From: Ga0074130 sp964499485
GTDB lineage: Bacteria; Pseudomonadota; Gammaproteobacteria; Burkholderiales; Rhodocyclaceae
Assembly: GCA_964499485.1 (NCBI GenBank)
Contig: CAZCLF010000015.1
Location: 1-52,520, forward strand
Direction: 5' to 3'
DNA length: 52,520 nucleotides
Every line of letters starts with the position of its first letter. Position 1 is the first letter of the stretch. The notes beneath the pieces were generated by a model. It made no database searches and had not been told where the DNA came from. It saw nothing but the letters and a program-made list of their open reading frames with translations. A program made the translations under genes and the position numbers. Below are positions 16,959 through 25,421 of this stretch, piece by piece.

Positions 16959-17678
16959 ATGACCGGCTGGCAGTATCCGCGCCTGATTGCTCACCGCTGT
17001 GGCGGTGCGCTGGCGCCGGAGAATACGCTGGCCGGTCTGGTCATTGCCGCACGGCTCGGGGTCAGGGCGGTCGAGTTTGATGTCATGCTGAGTGCCGATG
17101 GCGTGCCTGTGTTGATTCATGATGAAACCCTTGAGCGAACAACGAATGGTCGCGGGAGGGTGGCTGACACGCCATTTCAAGCACTGCAGACCTTGGATGC
17201 TGGGAGTTATCAGCACCCCGGATTTGCTGATGAGCGTATTCCAAGTTTGGCTGCTGCACTGGCCTTGTGCGATCAGCTGAATCTTGCGGTTAATCTTGAG
17301 GTTAAGCCGGCCAGTGGGCACGAGGCAGTCACTGGGGCGACAGCCGCCGCTTTGGCTGCCAGCGCTCTGCCACGGGCTGGTTTGATAGTGTCCTCGTTTT
17401 CAACTGACGCACTGGCGGCTGCACGAGATGCTGCGCCGATGCTGCCACGTGCGCTGCTTGTTGAAGCCATCCCAGATGATTGGTCAGCACAATTGCAGCG
17501 TTATGGTTGTGAGGCCTTGCATGCGTCGGCCTGGCAGCTTGAGCCGGCCAAACTACAGGCCATTCGTGCCACAGGTATTCCTCTGGCCTGCTATACCGTC
17601 AATCAGCGTGCTCAAGCAGAGGCTTTATTTGCGGCCGGTATCGTGGCCGTATTCAGTGATCGTCCCGATGTGTTCTGA
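16959..17678 (+). CDS. ugpQ: Glycerophosphodiester phosphodiesterase, UgpQ-like
   Basis: GDPD enzymes cut glycerophosphodiesters to glycerol 3-phosphate and an alcohol. The 239-residue product has no signal peptide, so it is cytoplasmic like E. coli UgpQ. It shows AHR at residues 11-13, APENTLAG with Glu22, VEFDV with Glu39 and Asp41, and LIHD with His54, the metal and catalytic set of the family; NLEVKP follows. One oddity is Cys14 after His-Arg, where Gly is usual. The ATG is 4 bases after the binding-protein stop with no good ribosome site, so translation is probably coupled. The pair lacks ugpA, ugpE and ugpC. Confidence 0.9.
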   Translation: MTGWQYPRLIAHRCGGALAPENTLAGLVIAARLGVRAVEFDVMLSADGVPVLIHDETLERTTNGRGRVADTPFQALQTLDAGSYQHPGFADERIPSLAAALALCDQLNLAVNLEVKPASGHEAVTGATAAALAASALPRAGLIVSSFSTDALAAARDAAPMLPRALLVEAIPDDWSAQLQRYGCEALHASAWQLEPAKLQAIRATGIPLACYTVNQRAQAEALFAAGIVAVFSDRPDVF

Positions 17679-17778
17679 TTTTCTGATGTAACCAAGCCTT
17701 ACATTTGCGCGTCGGCAAATACGTTGCGCCAGCGTTAATGAACAGGTGGGACGCTTGTCCCGGTTCAGGAAAGTCGCA

Positions 17779-18036
17779 ATGAGGAATTTTGTTTTGATCG
17801 CCTCTGCTACGGCCGTCATTGGATTGACGGGCTGTGTCAGCAATCCCAGTTACGACAGTCTCGGTTACTACAGCCCGCGTCCATCGTATTCAGTTGGTGT
17901 GAGCTACGGCACCTACCCTGTTTATCGTCCCGCGCCTGTGTATCGGGCAGTGCCGGTCTATCCACCGGGTTACTTTGCACCACCGCATCATCATCATTAT
18001 CGTGGCCCTGGCTTCTCCTACCGGCACGGCTGGTAA
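17779..18036 (+). CDS. Small proline/tyrosine/histidine-rich lipoprotein
   Basis: The 85-residue product has a lipoprotein signal with lipobox LTGC near residues 16-19. The mature part is low-complexity: repeated Tyr-Pro-Val and Arg-Pro units, then four consecutive histidines near the C-terminus. Short envelope lipoproteins of this composition are common in Proteobacteria and of unknown function; the histidine cluster could bind metal, which is inference. The start is ATG 17779 with AGGA about 8 bases upstream. A small inverted repeat (GGGAC-GCTT-GTCCC) lies just before it. No operon partner is obvious; the next gene is 111 bases away. Confidence 0.7.
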   Translation: MRNFVLIASATAVIGLTGCVSNPSYDSLGYYSPRPSYSVGVSYGTYPVYRPAPVYRAVPVYPPGYFAPPHHHHYRGPGFSYRHGW

Positions 18037-18147
18037 ATCGAGAATAAAGCGACCTAACGAAACGTTACAAATACATTGTCCGCAGTGTTTTAAAAAGTAC
18101 GTTAATGCAATCATGGGTTTGCCCATAACATCTAGAGGAGACACACA

Positions 18148-18522
18148 ATGAATTTCAAATTTGCATTCGCTACGCTTGCCGTTACTGCCATCGCACTGCC
18201 CGCAATTGCACAAACGCCTCCTGGCAATATCGATCAGCGCCAAGCCAACCAAGAGCTGCGTATTCAGAAAGGTGTGCAATCCGGTGCATTAACCAACCAG
18301 GAAGCACAGCAGCTTGAGAAACGTGAGGCCCATGTGGATGCGCTGCAAACGAAAGCTCAAGCCGATGGCACGGTGACAAAAAAGGAACAGGCGCGCATGG
18401 TTCATGCCGAGAATAAGACCAGCCGTCGTATCGCTGACCAGAAGCATGATCGCCAGCATGACTTTGATCATGACGGTAAGAACGACCGAAGTGAGCGCCG
18501 CCAGCATCGCCGTAACCACTAA
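18148..18522 (+). CDS. Small periplasmic protein with an EF-hand-like loop
   Basis: The 124-residue product starts with a signal peptide ending AIA before QTPPGNIDQR. The mature chain is helical, charged and rich in Gln, with the pattern RIQKGVQSGALTNQEAQQLEKRE seen in a widespread uncharacterised periplasmic family. Near the C-terminus residues 105-116 (DFDHDGKNDRSE) place Asp at positions 1, 3, 5 and 9, Gly at 6 and Glu at 12 of an EF-hand-type loop, although the usual hydrophobic residue at position 8 is Asn. A His/Arg-rich tail follows. GAGGAG lies about 7 bases before the ATG, and a terminator follows. Calcium binding is a prediction only. Confidence 0.75.
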   Translation: MNFKFAFATLAVTAIALPAIAQTPPGNIDQRQANQELRIQKGVQSGALTNQEAQQLEKREAHVDALQTKAQADGTVTKKEQARMVHAENKTSRRIADQKHDRQHDFDHDGKNDRSERRQHRRNH

Positions 18523-18555
18523 CTGATGTGAAGGCTCCACGAGGCCTGCCGCCAC

Positions 18556-18580
18556 AGCCCGCTTCGGCGGGCTTTTTCTT
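18556..18580 (+). terminator. Rho-independent terminator
   Basis: The stem AGCCCGC / GCGGGCT closes a TTCG tetraloop and is followed by TTTTCTTT. It ends the gene for the small periplasmic protein and insulates alaS. Confidence 0.9.
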
Positions 18581-18674
18581 TCCCGTTTCAGGCGAGTTGG
18601 CCTGCCGGTGTCTGCCTATTGGTGTCTGAATCGCGTAAAATCAGACCTTTACTTCATTTGCCTGCTTCGTCCCC

Positions 18675-21296
18675 ATGAAAAGCGCCGAGATTCGCCAGAA
18701 ATTCCTTGATTTCTTCGCCTCCAAGGGCCATCAGATCGTAGCTTCCAGCTCACTGGTGCCGCACGAAGATCCGACCTTGTTGTTCACCAACGCAGGCATG
18801 AATCAGTTCAAGGATGTGTTCCTCGGCTTTGATAAGCGGGGCTACAACCGCGCGACGACAGCACAGAAGTGTGTGCGTGCCGGCGGCAAGCACAACGATT
18901 TGGAGAACGTCGGCTATACCGCGCGCCACCACACCTTCTTTGAAATGCTGGGCAACTTTAGCTTTGGCGACTACTTCAAAGAAGATGCAATCAAGTATGC
19001 GTGGGAACTGCTGACTGAAGAGTTCAAGCTGCCCAAGGAAAAGCTCTGGGTCACAGTCTATGCCGAGGACGACGAAGCCTATGACATCTGGAACAAGGTC
19101 ATCGGTGTGCCGGTTGAGCGTATCGTCCGTATCGGCGATAACAAGGGTGGCCGCTATCAGAGCGATAACTTCTGGATGATGGGTGACACCGGTCCCTGTG
19201 GCCCATGCACTGAAATCTTCTATGACCACGGCGACAAGTACTGGGGTGGCCCCCCCGGATCGCCGGAAGAAGACGGCGATCGCTACATCGAAATCTGGAA
19301 TAACGTTTTCATGCAGTTCAACCGCGATGAAGCGGGTGTCATGCATAAGCTGCCGAAGCCGTCGGTCGACACCGGCATGGGCATGGAACGCATCACGGCC
19401 GTGCTGCAGGGCGTGCATGCGAACTACGAAATCGATATCTTCCAAGCACTGATCAAGGCCGCCGCGCGTGAGACCAGTGATGCCGACATGAACAGCCCCT
19501 CCCTGAAGGTACTGGCTGACCACATTCGCGCCTGTTCCTTCTTGATCGCTGACGGTGTGATTCCGGGCAATGAAGGACGCGGCTATGTTCTGCGCCGCAT
19601 CATCCGTCGTGCGATTCGCCATGGTTACAAGCTGGGTGCGCGTGCGGCCTTCTTCCATAAGATGGTGCCGGATCTGGTTGCCCAGATGGGTGATGCTTAT
19701 CCCGAGCTGAAGACCGAACAGAAGAAGATCACGGACATACTTAAGCTGGAAGAAGACCGCTTCTTCGCCACTATTGAAAATGGCATGGCGATTCTGGAAG
19801 CAGAACTCGCCGATTTGGATAAGGCCGCCAGCAAGGTCTTCAACGGCGAGACGGCTTTCAAGCTGCACGACACCTACGGCTTCCCCTTGGACCTCACCGC
19901 TGACATTTGCCGTGAGCGTGAGGTGACGGTGGATAGCGCTGCCTTCGACGCCGCCATGGCGCGTCAAAAGGAACAGGCCCGCGCTGCTGGCAAGTTCAAG
20001 ATGAGTACCGCGCTTGATTACAGCGGCCCGGAAACGCATTTCCACGGTTACGAAAAGCTCGAGACCAAGGCCAAGGTGTTGGCGCTGTACAAGGACGGTG
20101 CATCGGTGAATGAGCTGGTTGAAGGCGATACCGGCGTGGTCGTGCTAGACGACACCCCGTTCTATGCCGAGTCCGGTGGTCAAGTCGGCGATCAAGGCTT
20201 GCTCAAGGGCAGCGCTGGCATCTTCACCGTGGAAGATACGCTCAAGATTCAAGCCGCCGTGTTCGGCCACCATGGTGTTTTATCGACCGGCAAGCTAACG
20301 GTGGGCGGTGAAGTTCAGGCGCGTGTGGATGTTGCTGCGCGTGCTGCAACGGCCCGCAACCACTCAGTGACTCACCTCATGCACAAGGCCCTACGCGAAG
20401 TGCTGGGTTCGCATGTGCAACAGAAGGGCTCGATGGTCGATGCGGACAAGACACGTTTTGACTTTGCTCACAATCAGCCCGTGACGGAAGATGAGATTCG
20501 TCGGATCGAAGCCATCGTCAATGCTGAGATCGTTGCCAACGCAGCGACGCAAGCGCAGCTGATGGGCATCGACGATGCGCATAAGTCAGGTGCCATGATG
20601 TTGTTCGGTGAGAAGTATGGCGACGAAGTGCGCGTGCTGACTATCGGTAGCTCCAAGGAGCTGTGCGGGGGCACCCACGTTGAACGTACCGGCGATATTG
20701 GTTTCTTCAAAATTCTGAGTGAAGGCGGTGTGGCTGCCGGCGTGCGCCGTATTGAGGCCACTACCGGTATGAAGGCGATGGAGTACGTGCAGTCGCAACT
20801 TGCCACGCTGGATGCGATCAGTGCTCAGGTCAAGGCACAGCCGGCTGAAGCAGCTGGTCGCATTGGTCAGATTCTCGATAATGTAAAAGCGCTGGAGAAG
20901 GAGCTGGGACGTCTGAAGTCCAAGCTCGCCGCTTCGCAAGGGGATGACTTGATTAATCAAGCGGTCGAACTCAAGGGCGCCAAGTTGCTTGCCGCCAGCA
21001 TGGAAGGTGCAGACAGCACCGCCTTGCGCGAAACACTCGACAAACTCAAAGACAAGCTCAAGAGCGCGGTAATCCTGCTCTCCGCGGTGAACGATGGCAA
21101 GGTGAGCCTCATTGCCGGCGTGACGCCGGACCTGACCGCTAAGGTCAAGGCAGGCGAGCTGGTTAACTTTGTCGCCCAGCAGGTGGGGGGCAAGGGTGGT
21201 GGCCGTCCGGATATGGCACAAGCCGGTGGTACTGATGCCGCTGCATTACCGCAGGCCCTGGCGTCGGTACAAGGCTGGGTTGAGCAAAAACTGTAA
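18675..21296 (+). CDS. alaS: Alanyl-tRNA synthetase
   Basis: AlaRS charges tRNA-Ala and corrects mischarged serine and glycine. The 873-residue product has the usual bacterial length and order. The class II catalytic core starts MKSAEIRQKFLDFF, with TNAGMNQFKD, the GNFSFGDYFK block and GMGMERI. The editing domain has the zinc set NHSVTHLMH and CGGTHVERTG. A coiled-coil and the C-Ala domain with GGKGGGRPDMAQAGG follow. The start ATG 18675 has no Shine-Dalgarno sequence but sits about 27 bases after a transcript start predicted from a TAAAAT box at 18636-18641. A perfect palindromic terminator follows the gene. Confidence 0.98.
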   Translation: MKSAEIRQKFLDFFASKGHQIVASSSLVPHEDPTLLFTNAGMNQFKDVFLGFDKRGYNRATTAQKCVRAGGKHNDLENVGYTARHHTFFEMLGNFSFGDYFKEDAIKYAWELLTEEFKLPKEKLWVTVYAEDDEAYDIWNKVIGVPVERIVRIGDNKGGRYQSDNFWMMGDTGPCGPCTEIFYDHGDKYWGGPPGSPEEDGDRYIEIWNNVFMQFNRDEAGVMHKLPKPSVDTGMGMERITAVLQGVHANYEIDIFQALIKAAARETSDADMNSPSLKVLADHIRACSFLIADGVIPGNEGRGYVLRRIIRRAIRHGYKLGARAAFFHKMVPDLVAQMGDAYPELKTEQKKITDILKLEEDRFFATIENGMAILEAELADLDKAASKVFNGETAFKLHDTYGFPLDLTADICREREVTVDSAAFDAAMARQKEQARAAGKFKMSTALDYSGPETHFHGYEKLETKAKVLALYKDGASVNELVEGDTGVVVLDDTPFYAESGGQVGDQGLLKGSAGIFTVEDTLKIQAAVFGHHGVLSTGKLTVGGEVQARVDVAARAATARNHSVTHLMHKALREVLGSHVQQKGSMVDADKTRFDFAHNQPVTEDEIRRIEAIVNAEIVANAATQAQLMGIDDAHKSGAMMLFGEKYGDEVRVLTIGSSKELCGGTHVERTGDIGFFKILSEGGVAAGVRRIEATTGMKAMEYVQSQLATLDAISAQVKAQPAEAAGRIGQILDNVKALEKELGRLKSKLAASQGDDLINQAVELKGAKLLAASMEGADSTALRETLDKLKDKLKSAVILLSAVNDGKVSLIAGVTPDLTAKVKAGELVNFVAQQVGGKGGGRPDMAQAGGTDAAALPQALASVQGWVEQKL

Positions 21297-21304
21297 GACT
21301 ATTC

Positions 21305-21332
21305 AAAAAGGCGGCTGATCAGCCGCCTTTTT
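21305..21332. terminator. Perfect palindromic terminator after alaS
   Basis: The 28 bases at 21305-21332 are their own reverse complement, with AAAAAGGCGGCT on the left, GATC at the centre and TTTTT on the right. With the minimal loop, it folds into a stem of about 12 pairs ending in a T run. Confidence 0.88.
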
Positions 21333-21357
21333 CTTGATGTGTAATTGGAGAAATGTT

Positions 21358-21657
21358 GTGAACAAGATTCTTGTGATGACCGTACTACTGACCGCTATGT
21401 TCCATGCGCAAGCCGATACCCTGGATCGCACGCCGATCGAAGCAATCACTGCCAAGGGTGAGAAGGTCATGCTCTACCCGACAGGCAAGTGGGAGTTTGT
21501 CGACGTGGCGAAGGCAGCGGAAGCCAAGAAGGTGGCCGAGCAGTTCCCGGAAAACAAAGTGCGGCCAGTGGATGCACAAGGTGGCTGGCTCCCCGGCACT
21601 CGCACACTGATGCCGGGCGATAAGGACTACAACCGCGGTAGCCTCATCAAGCGTTAA
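21358..21657 (+). CDS. Small secreted protein of unknown function
   Basis: The 99-residue product has a signal peptide (NKILVMTVLLTAMFHAQA) and a mature domain with the short beta pattern EAITAKGEKVMLYPTGKWEF, which resembles an SH3-like or DUF-type fold common in Betaproteobacteria. A Lys/Ala-rich segment and GGWLPGTRTLMPGDKDYNRGS follow. I start it at GTG 21358, where GGAG lies 8 bases upstream; earlier in-frame codons lie in the alaS terminator and precede the ribosome site. I do not recognise the family. It is a single gene between alaS and the convergent HDOD gene. Confidence 0.7.
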   Translation: MNKILVMTVLLTAMFHAQADTLDRTPIEAITAKGEKVMLYPTGKWEFVDVAKAAEAKKVAEQFPENKVRPVDAQGGWLPGTRTLMPGDKDYNRGSLIKR

Positions 21658-21704
21658 TACTGTCGTTTGAACAGGCGGGCAGGGTCGGGAAAGATATCTG
21701 CGTA

Positions 21705-21727
21705 GCGGATCGTCTTTGCTGATCCGC
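21705..21727. repeat. Inverted repeat in convergent gap
   Basis: GCGGATC (21705-21711) and GATCCGC (21721-21727) flank a 9-base loop. It lies between two convergent genes and could act as a weak terminator, but neither side has a T run. Confidence 0.4.
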
Positions 21728-21738
21728 GCTATGTTTGG

Positions 21739-22986
21739 TTAAGCGGTTTCTACCCCGATGTTGCCTGCCCAAGCCAAGGCTTGGCTCTGGCAAGCATTGA
21801 CCGCTTCAGCATCTAAATGTAGAAAGGCTGTCAGCGACTGGCAGCTTTCGGCGTCCCCGGCTTCTAATGCTTGTGAGAGGGCAAGCATGGTGCCCAACTC
21901 TCCTTCGAAAGCCAATAATGCGCTGACGATCGCAGGATCGAGCGGCAAGCCTTGCAAAATGTCTTCCATGCTCGCACTCATGAGGGTCGGCATCAGTGAC
22001 ATGATGCCCGTGATAAAGGCGTTATCCTCGAACTCCCGATTTGCTTTGGGCATGCGCTCCGCAAGCAGCTCCAGAAAGCGCCCACGGGTCGCTGCAAGGT
22101 GCATCAGGGGACCGGGGATGTTTTTGCCCGCTTCCTGACTGGTGTACAACACCAGTTGTAGCCATCGCTGAAGCTGTCGACGCCCCAGCACAGTGATCGC
22201 GTGCCGCAAGGAGGAGACTTTTATTCTCACGCCCGTCGACACGGAATTTGTGAGTTTGAGTAGGTTCATTGTCAGCCCAGGATTCTGCTTGAAGGCAGCT
22301 TCTAACTCACTTGTTTCGGCATCACTCAAAATCAAACCCATCAATCGAACCAGGGCGACTTGAGATTGCCCCAGTTTGCGGCCGCTAATAATGGTCGGCT
22401 TTGCGAAGTAATAGCCTTGAAAGAGGTCATAGCCGAGTTGATGACATAGTGTTGCTTGTTCTGCGCTATCCACTTTTTCCGCCAACAACTTTACTGGCCA
22501 ACGTTTGAGTTCGTCGGTGACGCGCTTAAGCATGGCTTGGTCAAGCAACATCAAGTCAACTTTGACGATATCCACTAAGTTGATCAATGGCTCCCATTTG
22601 GCGACGTCATCAATGAAGTCATCGAGCGCAAGCGTAAACCCTTGTTGCTTTAGTTCGGCACAGCGAGCAACAATTTCTGGTGTGACCTCGACCGTTTCGA
22701 GGATTTCCAGCACCACCTTTTCAGCAGGGAGTAACTCTGGGAGGTCAGACAAAAGCAGCGCAGCATCACAATTAACGAACCCCTTATAAGGGCCGAGCGC
22801 CTGCTCAACGCCAAACTCAGAAAACGCATGACTCAATACGCTCGCTGTTGCTGCTAAGTCATCATGCACGTGTGCCGAGTTTGTCTTGCTACAGCTTCTA
22901 AACAAAAGCTCGTAAGCAAACAGATTTTGGTCGCGATCCAAAATCGGCTGGCGACCAATAAAAATATCCTCACCTAGGCTGTGCAT
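21739..22986 (-). CDS. Degenerate EAL plus HDOD regulatory protein (YuxH-like)
   Basis: Proteins of this architecture act in signalling rather than catalysis; relatives affect motility and biofilm behaviour. The 415-residue product begins with a diverged EAL-like domain (IFIGRQPILDRDQNLFAYELLFRS, where ELL stands for EAL). FTLALDDFID, VDIVKVDLM and LLAEKVDS are the remains of the phosphodiesterase core, and most metal ligands are lost. An HDOD domain follows from about residue 200, with NPGLTMNLLKLTNS and SLRHAITVLGRRQLQRWLQL. Its ATG overlaps the algC stop in TGATG, so it is coupled to the sugar-phosphate mutase. No c-di-GMP hydrolysis is expected. Confidence 0.88.
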   Translation of the reverse strand: MHSLGEDIFIGRQPILDRDQNLFAYELLFRSCSKTNSAHVHDDLAATASVLSHAFSEFGVEQALGPYKGFVNCDAALLLSDLPELLPAEKVVLEILETVEVTPEIVARCAELKQQGFTLALDDFIDDVAKWEPLINLVDIVKVDLMLLDQAMLKRVTDELKRWPVKLLAEKVDSAEQATLCHQLGYDLFQGYYFAKPTIISGRKLGQSQVALVRLMGLILSDAETSELEAAFKQNPGLTMNLLKLTNSVSTGVRIKVSSLRHAITVLGRRQLQRWLQLVLYTSQEAGKNIPGPLMHLAATRGRFLELLAERMPKANREFEDNAFITGIMSLMPTLMSASMEDILQGLPLDPAIVSALLAFEGELGTMLALSQALEAGDAESCQSLTAFLHLDAEAVNACQSQALAWAGNIGVETA

Positions 22987-24371
22987 CAGCTGTATTTCAC
23001 CTCAATACCGGGCCAGCTTTTCTCAAGCGCAAGCTTGAACTCAGACTGAATGCGTTGCAGCGCTGCTTCGGTATCGGCTTCAAAACGTAGCACGATCACC
23101 GGGGTGGTGTTGGAGGCGCGCGCAAGACCAAAGCCATCAGCGAACTCAGCGCGCACACCGTCTATGGTGATGAGTTGTTTGGCGGTTGGAAAGAGTTGTT
23201 TAGCGTTCTTCTGCAATACATCAACCAACTTGTGTGGCTCGCCTTCCTGCATCTTGATATTCAGTTCAGGCGTAGAGGTCGAGATTGGCAGATGCTTGAG
23301 CGGCCAGTTGGCATCGGTCCAACGCGAGACAATTTCCAGCAAGCGTGCTCCTGCATAGAGGCCATCGTCAAAGCCGAACCAGCGTTCCTTGAAGAACATA
23401 TGGCCACTCATTTCCCCGGCCAGTGGTGCTCCGGTTTCCTTGAGTTTGGCTTTGATCAAGGCATGGCCGGTTTTCCACATCAGTGGCTTACCCTTTTGGA
23501 ACTTAATGGACTCACCAACCAGACGTGAACATTTCACGTCATAGATGATTTCGGCACCCGGGTTGCGCGTCAAAATGTCAGCGGCAAACAGCATGAGCTG
23601 GCGGTCGGCATACACAATCTCGCCGTCCTTGGTCACCACGCCTAGGCGGTCGCCATCACCGTCAAACGCTAGCCCCAGCTCGGCATCGGTTTCCTTGAGC
23701 GTGCGAATGACGTCCTGCAGATTTTCTGGCTTGGAGGGGTCTGGATGGTGATTGGGGAAGTTGCCATCAACCTCGCAGAACAGCTCGATGACTTCGCAGC
23801 CCAGCTTGCGGAAGAGTTCAGGCGCAATGCCACCGGCAACGCCATTGCCGGCATCGAGCACAATCTTCATCTTGCGCGACAACTTCACGTCACCGACGAT
23901 GCGCTCAATGTAATCTTGGCGCACATCGGCCTGAGTGACCTTACCCTTGCCGTGGCTGAGGTTGCCCGTCTCAATGCGTGTGCGCAGCGCTTGAATCATG
24001 TCGCCATAGAGCGTCTCGCCACCGAGCACCATCTTGAGTCCGTTGTAGTCGGGCGGGTTGTGGCTGCCGGTGACAGAAACGCAGGAGTGGGTGCCGAGTT
24101 GGTATGCCGCGAAATAGGACAATGGGGTGGGGACGCAGCCGATATCGATGACATCGACGCCTGCAGCGGTAATACCCTCCGCCAGTGCTTTCGACAGCGC
24201 TGGGCCGGACAGGCGACCATCGCGGCCAACGGCAATCGTCTTTTGCTTGCGTTCGCGTGCTTCGCTGCCGAGTGCATGACCAATGGCGCGGACAGCATCT
24301 TCGGTGAGGGTTTTATCCACGATGCCGCGGATGTCGTAAGCCTTGAAAATTTCTGCGGCGGGAAGTGTCAT
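22986..24371 (-). CDS. algC: Phosphomannomutase / phosphoglucomutase (AlgC type)
   Basis: This enzyme moves phosphate between C6 and C1 of mannose or glucose and feeds nucleotide sugars to LPS and exopolysaccharide. The 461-residue product matches Pseudomonas AlgC in length and order. It has FKAYDIRG near the N-terminus, phosphoserine Ser103 in TGSHNPPDYNG, metal loop FDGDGDRLG, the sugar loop GEMSGHMFF and the C-terminal phosphate loop RASNTTPV. It lies 33 bases after the YheT-like gene on the same strand and overlaps the EAL/HDOD gene by one base. It may also be called manB; the bifunctional activity is inferred from the family. Confidence 0.94.
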   Translation of the reverse strand: MTLPAAEIFKAYDIRGIVDKTLTEDAVRAIGHALGSEARERKQKTIAVGRDGRLSGPALSKALAEGITAAGVDVIDIGCVPTPLSYFAAYQLGTHSCVSVTGSHNPPDYNGLKMVLGGETLYGDMIQALRTRIETGNLSHGKGKVTQADVRQDYIERIVGDVKLSRKMKIVLDAGNGVAGGIAPELFRKLGCEVIELFCEVDGNFPNHHPDPSKPENLQDVIRTLKETDAELGLAFDGDGDRLGVVTKDGEIVYADRQLMLFAADILTRNPGAEIIYDVKCSRLVGESIKFQKGKPLMWKTGHALIKAKLKETGAPLAGEMSGHMFFKERWFGFDDGLYAGARLLEIVSRWTDANWPLKHLPISTSTPELNIKMQEGEPHKLVDVLQKNAKQLFPTAKQLITIDGVRAEFADGFGLARASNTTPVIVLRFEADTEAALQRIQSEFKLALEKSWPGIEVKYS

Positions 24372-24404
24372 GGCAACCTCAGTGAGTCGATACGAATGAA
24401 TAAA

Positions 24405-25346
24405 TTATGCCACTCGATAGTCATTCAGATGCTGAAGAAAATGACCTATTACGCGATGTGGCAGCCAATTCAAGTGACCGGGCAGCGGCCCGTTCACAAA
24501 CCCGACGTGGCCGCCGTGTCGCGACAACTCAAGCTTGACGCATGCGGGCAGGTGCTTAGGGTCGGGAATGGCAGTAATCGGCAGGAAAGGATCATTATGC
24601 GCGTGCAACAGTAAGGTGGGCAGCGCAATCCCTGATAAATACTGGCCGCTACTGCTGCGGGCATAGTAGTCGGCTGCGTTGGCAAAGCCATGCAGGGGAG
24701 CGGTCACGGCATCATCAAACTGGCGAAGGGTGCGCGAAGTGCGGATTGCCGCTAGGTGATTAAGACCAGTATGGCCGGGAAAGCGCTGCGCTTTCGCAAG
24801 GGTATGCGGAATTAGGCTGCGTAAAAAGTGACGGGCATACAGCAAGCCCACACCACTCGACAGTGCCGTATCGGCGGCAGCAAGGTCATACGGCACGCTT
24901 ACCGCAACGGCGCTGCTGATGTATTCACCGGCGCTGGCACCGGCCTCTCCTAGCCATTTGAGCAGGGCATTCCCCCCGAGGGAAACGCCGACCACAAAGA
25001 TCTGACGATCCGTGCGATGCAATTTCCGTAATACCCAGCCAATTTCTGCGGAGTCGCCCGAGTGGTAGGCGCGCGGGAGGCGGTTGGGTTCGCCGGAGCA
25101 GCCACGAAAGTGCACGACCACACCCTGCCAGCCTTGTGCAGCAACCGCCTGCATCAGCGCACGGGCATAGTGGCTGGCGGAGCTGCCTTCAAGGCCGTGG
25201 AAGAGGACAACGAGCGGCGCCGCCGGCTGCTGTGCGTCGACCCAATCGAGATCGAGAAAGTCACCATCCGGTGTGTTGAGCCGCTCACGCCGATACGTGG
25301 GGAGGGGCATGCGACCACGCAAGAGCAGCGGCCACACGGTTTGCAA
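24405..25346 (-). CDS. yheT: Alpha/beta hydrolase, YheT family
   Basis: YheT-like hydrolases form a conserved family with a Ser-Asp-His triad and unsettled substrates. The product shows VVLFHGLEGSSAS (oxyanion region), VVHFRGCSGE, the nucleophile elbow GVSLGGNALL, HAHNDPFLP with the acid, and HGGHVGF with the histidine. The start is uncertain: the first usual start codon is TTG 25346, but the in-frame bases up to about 25394 encode YSAPAWLPGAHLQTVWP, the N-terminal block conserved in the family. No ATG, GTG or TTG lies between there and the in-frame TGA at 25422-25424, which is the stop of the gene upstream. CTG 25394 is a possible start. The triad is intact, so I treat it as functional. Confidence 0.85.
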   Translation of the reverse strand: MQTVWPLLLRGRMPLPTYRRERLNTPDGDFLDLDWVDAQQPAAPLVVLFHGLEGSSASHYARALMQAVAAQGWQGVVVHFRGCSGEPNRLPRAYHSGDSAEIGWVLRKLHRTDRQIFVVGVSLGGNALLKWLGEAGASAGEYISSAVAVSVPYDLAAADTALSSGVGLLYARHFLRSLIPHTLAKAQRFPGHTGLNHLAAIRTSRTLRQFDDAVTAPLHGFANAADYYARSSSGQYLSGIALPTLLLHAHNDPFLPITAIPDPKHLPACVKLELSRHGGHVGFVNGPLPGHLNWLPHRVIGHFLQHLNDYRVA

Positions 25347-25421
25347 GTGAGCACCCGGTAGCCAAGCCGGGGCGGAGTAGGCGGGAAGCTTCAGATAACG
25401 CTCAGCTGATATTCGTGCAGG

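Noticed and set aside
18750..20045. Long minus-strand frame (431 codons) opposite alaS
   Set aside because: It is the complement of a GC-rich coding frame, with no ribosome site, no recognisable domain and a low-complexity His/Val-rich product.
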